Assembly: GCF_014297445.1 (NCBI RefSeq)
Contig: NZ_JACORU010000004.1
Coordinates: 124,001 to 188,000 of the forward strand
Origin: Ramlibacter albus
GTDB lineage: Bacteria; Pseudomonadota; Gammaproteobacteria; Burkholderiales; Burkholderiaceae_C
Length of the DNA stretch: 64,000 nt
Direction: 5' to 3'
Both the position numbers and the translations under genes were made by a program. Under the pieces are notes generated by a model that did no database searches, had not been told where the DNA came from, and saw nothing but the letters and a program-made list of their open reading frames with translations. Each line of letters starts with the position of its first letter. Within the stretch, counting starts at the first letter, position 1. This document shows positions 62,800 through 64,000 of the stretch, piece by piece.

Positions 62800-64000
62800 T
62801 CAAGCACGGGCCGCTGCCGCGGCAAGGATGCTGATGACACTGAAATCGACACAGATACTCGGGGATTGCTTCATCAGGTCGAGCGCGCGAGCGACGCCTC
62901 GCGCGTCGATCCACTGTGCGTGCCCGCCATCGGCGCGTCGCTCGAGCTTCGCGGCCAGGGCCGGACGAAGGGTGTGAAGGACGCACGGAAAGGTGGCTTT
63001 GTCGGCACGCTCCAGGATGGCGTCCGGCAGCAGCCCCCGCATCGCGAGGCGGTGCACCGACTTCGGCAGGCCGTCCTTGACGCGCAGCCATTCCGGCATC
63101 GAAAAGGCCGTCTCGACGACCCTGCGGCTCCAGAAGGGCGAGCGGCGCTCCACGCCTGTCTGAGCCATCTGCAACTCCGTGATCTCGCGCCACCACAACC
63201 CGGCCGCGCAATCCAGCTTCTCGAGCAGGCGCGTGCGCACGACGTCGGCCCCTTCGCCGCTGCGGTCGGCACGCCGGGCCTTCGCTGCCAACTCGCGCAG
63301 GCGCGGTGCGACCCACTCGGCCTGCGGCAGGCCGCGGGTGAGCAGTTGTTTCAGCGGCCGCTTCAGGCGTTCGGGCCCCAAAGGCAGGAATCCGTGCCGC
63401 CCCAGCCGCGCCAGCGTGCACGCCCAGCCGTCACGGCGACTCTCGCTCGCCAGCAAAGCCGCGAGCTCGCGCCAGCGCCGCTCGCGCAGCGCTGTTGCCC
63501 TGTAGTCGGACACACCGGAAAGCCACTCGTCACCGCCGATGCCGGAGACCACGACGCGGCGCCCTCCGGCGCTGGATGCCGCATGCAGGGGAATCAGCAT
63601 GGCACCGTTCGGCATGGGCGGGAAGCTCCTGAAGGCCCTGGCGAAATCAAGGTACCAGTCGAGCGTGTATTCGCCCGGCCGGAATTGCTCGATGGGCGCC
63701 TGCAAGTGATCGCACAGCGCCTGCTGGTAAACGGATTCATCCGACTCGGCAGCGTCGAATTGCAGGGCCACGCCGTGGACGCCCGGTGCCTGAAGCTGCC
63801 CGGTACGGGAGAAGTGCACCAGGATCGAGAACAGGGCCGAAGAGTCGAGGCCGCCGCTCGCCTCGCACGCGATCGCGCTGTCGCTGCGGGACATCGCGTG
63901 AACGGCCTTGAACAGGACGTCGCGGTAGTGAGCGACATAGTCGGCGTCGTCCTTGTAGGCCAAGACGGGCGCGGACTCCGGCTCCCAGTACCGTCGCGGC
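62800..64000 (-). CDS. Asparagine synthase-type lasso cyclase (N-terminus beyond window)
   Basis: 399 residues are visible. The frame is open through the right edge, and the first visible residues include RRYWEPES, the linker that normally joins the glutaminase and synthetase domains. The TTG at 63963 is therefore not the real start. The ATP-pyrophosphatase P-loop SGGLDSSALF is intact, followed by VVSGIGGDEWLSGV. In lasso clusters this protein (McjC type) adenylates the ring Asp or Glu and closes the isopeptide bond. It ends 46 bp before the precursor gene on the same strand, so it is probably cotranscribed. Whether the N-terminal glutaminase half exists cannot be seen. Confidence 0.9.
   Translation of the reverse strand, partial: PRRYWEPESAPVLAYKDDADYVAHYRDVLFKAVHAMSRSDSAIACEASGGLDSSALFSILVHFSRTGQLQAPGVHGVALQFDAAESDESVYQQALCDHLQAPIEQFRPGEYTLDWYLDFARAFRSFPPMPNGAMLIPLHAASSAGGRRVVVSGIGGDEWLSGVSDYRATALRERRWRELAALLASESRRDGWACTLARLGRHGFLPLGPERLKRPLKQLLTRGLPQAEWVAPRLRELAAKARRADRSGEGADVVRTRLLEKLDCAAGLWWREITELQMAQTGVERRSPFWSRRVVETAFSMPEWLRVKDGLPKSVHRLAMRGLLPDAILERADKATFPCVLHTLRPALAAKLERRADGGHAQWIDARGVARALDLMKQSPSICVDFSVISILAAAAARA

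Noticed and set aside
62337-62852. Longer version of the precursor starting at 62852
   Set aside because: It would begin inside the asparagine synthase gene and has no ribosome site, whereas ATG 62753 has a perfect AGGAGGTG.
62800-63963. Asparagine synthase starting at the TTG at 63963
   Set aside because: The frame continues upstream to the window edge with the conserved YWEP linker, so the gene is cut by the edge rather than starting there.

Overview
The window is high-GC bacterial chromosome with tightly packed, often ATGA-overlapping genes. A Bug-family solute receptor, an orphan tctBA pair, a BMP-type nucleoside ABC transporter beside xanthine dehydrogenase, a DUF3422 protein, and the order ribF-ileS-lspA all suggest a betaproteobacterium of the Burkholderiales, probably Comamonadaceae (Ramlibacter or Variovorax-like). 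This placement is inferred from gene content; no rRNA or tRNA gene was seen.

Layout. 1-9412: a winged-helix/ATPase/TPR regulator (cut by the left edge) diverges from a five-gene RND efflux operon with an unrecognised gene at each end. 9652-22587: a purine island with xanthine dehydrogenase (xdhA, xdhB), a divergent LysR regulator, a nucleoside ABC transporter (ATPase, two permeases, BMP lipoprotein), an adenine/adenosine deaminase, a second BMP receptor and guanine deaminase. Together these would import purine nucleosides or bases and channel them to xanthine and urate. 22634-27145: hydrolase, two solute receptors, dCMP deaminase and two unknown small proteins. 27225-34396: recJ and partner, lolCD, a CadC-like regulator and an amino-acid-type receptor. 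34398-38433: protease, MoxR, DUF58 and VWA operon. 38520-44048: tatD, a spermidine-synthase-like gene, a GspE/PilB-like ATPase and tctBA. 44106-56682: envelope, transport and housekeeping genes including lspA, ileS and ribF. 56830-61132: HNH protein, an 830-aa cadherin/VCBS-like repeat protein, a cNMP-binding protein without HTH, and a YkgJ protein.

61155-64000 is the most unusual part. It is a minus-strand RiPP (lasso-peptide-like) cluster: asparagine synthase (cut by the right edge), a 138-aa precursor-like protein, an HPr-kinase-like protein and a PqqD/RRE protein. The precursor carries a lasso leader motif and a plausible 8-residue-ring core. That core is followed immediately by a Peptidase_S74 self-cleaving chaperone domain whose expected cut site would release it. 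No B2 leader peptidase lies in the window.

Mobile or repetitive DNA is limited to small palindromic elements. One is inserted in frame inside xdhA, and a relative lies between ribF and ileS. No CRISPR array, IS element or prophage was found, and no gap between genes exceeds 300 bases.
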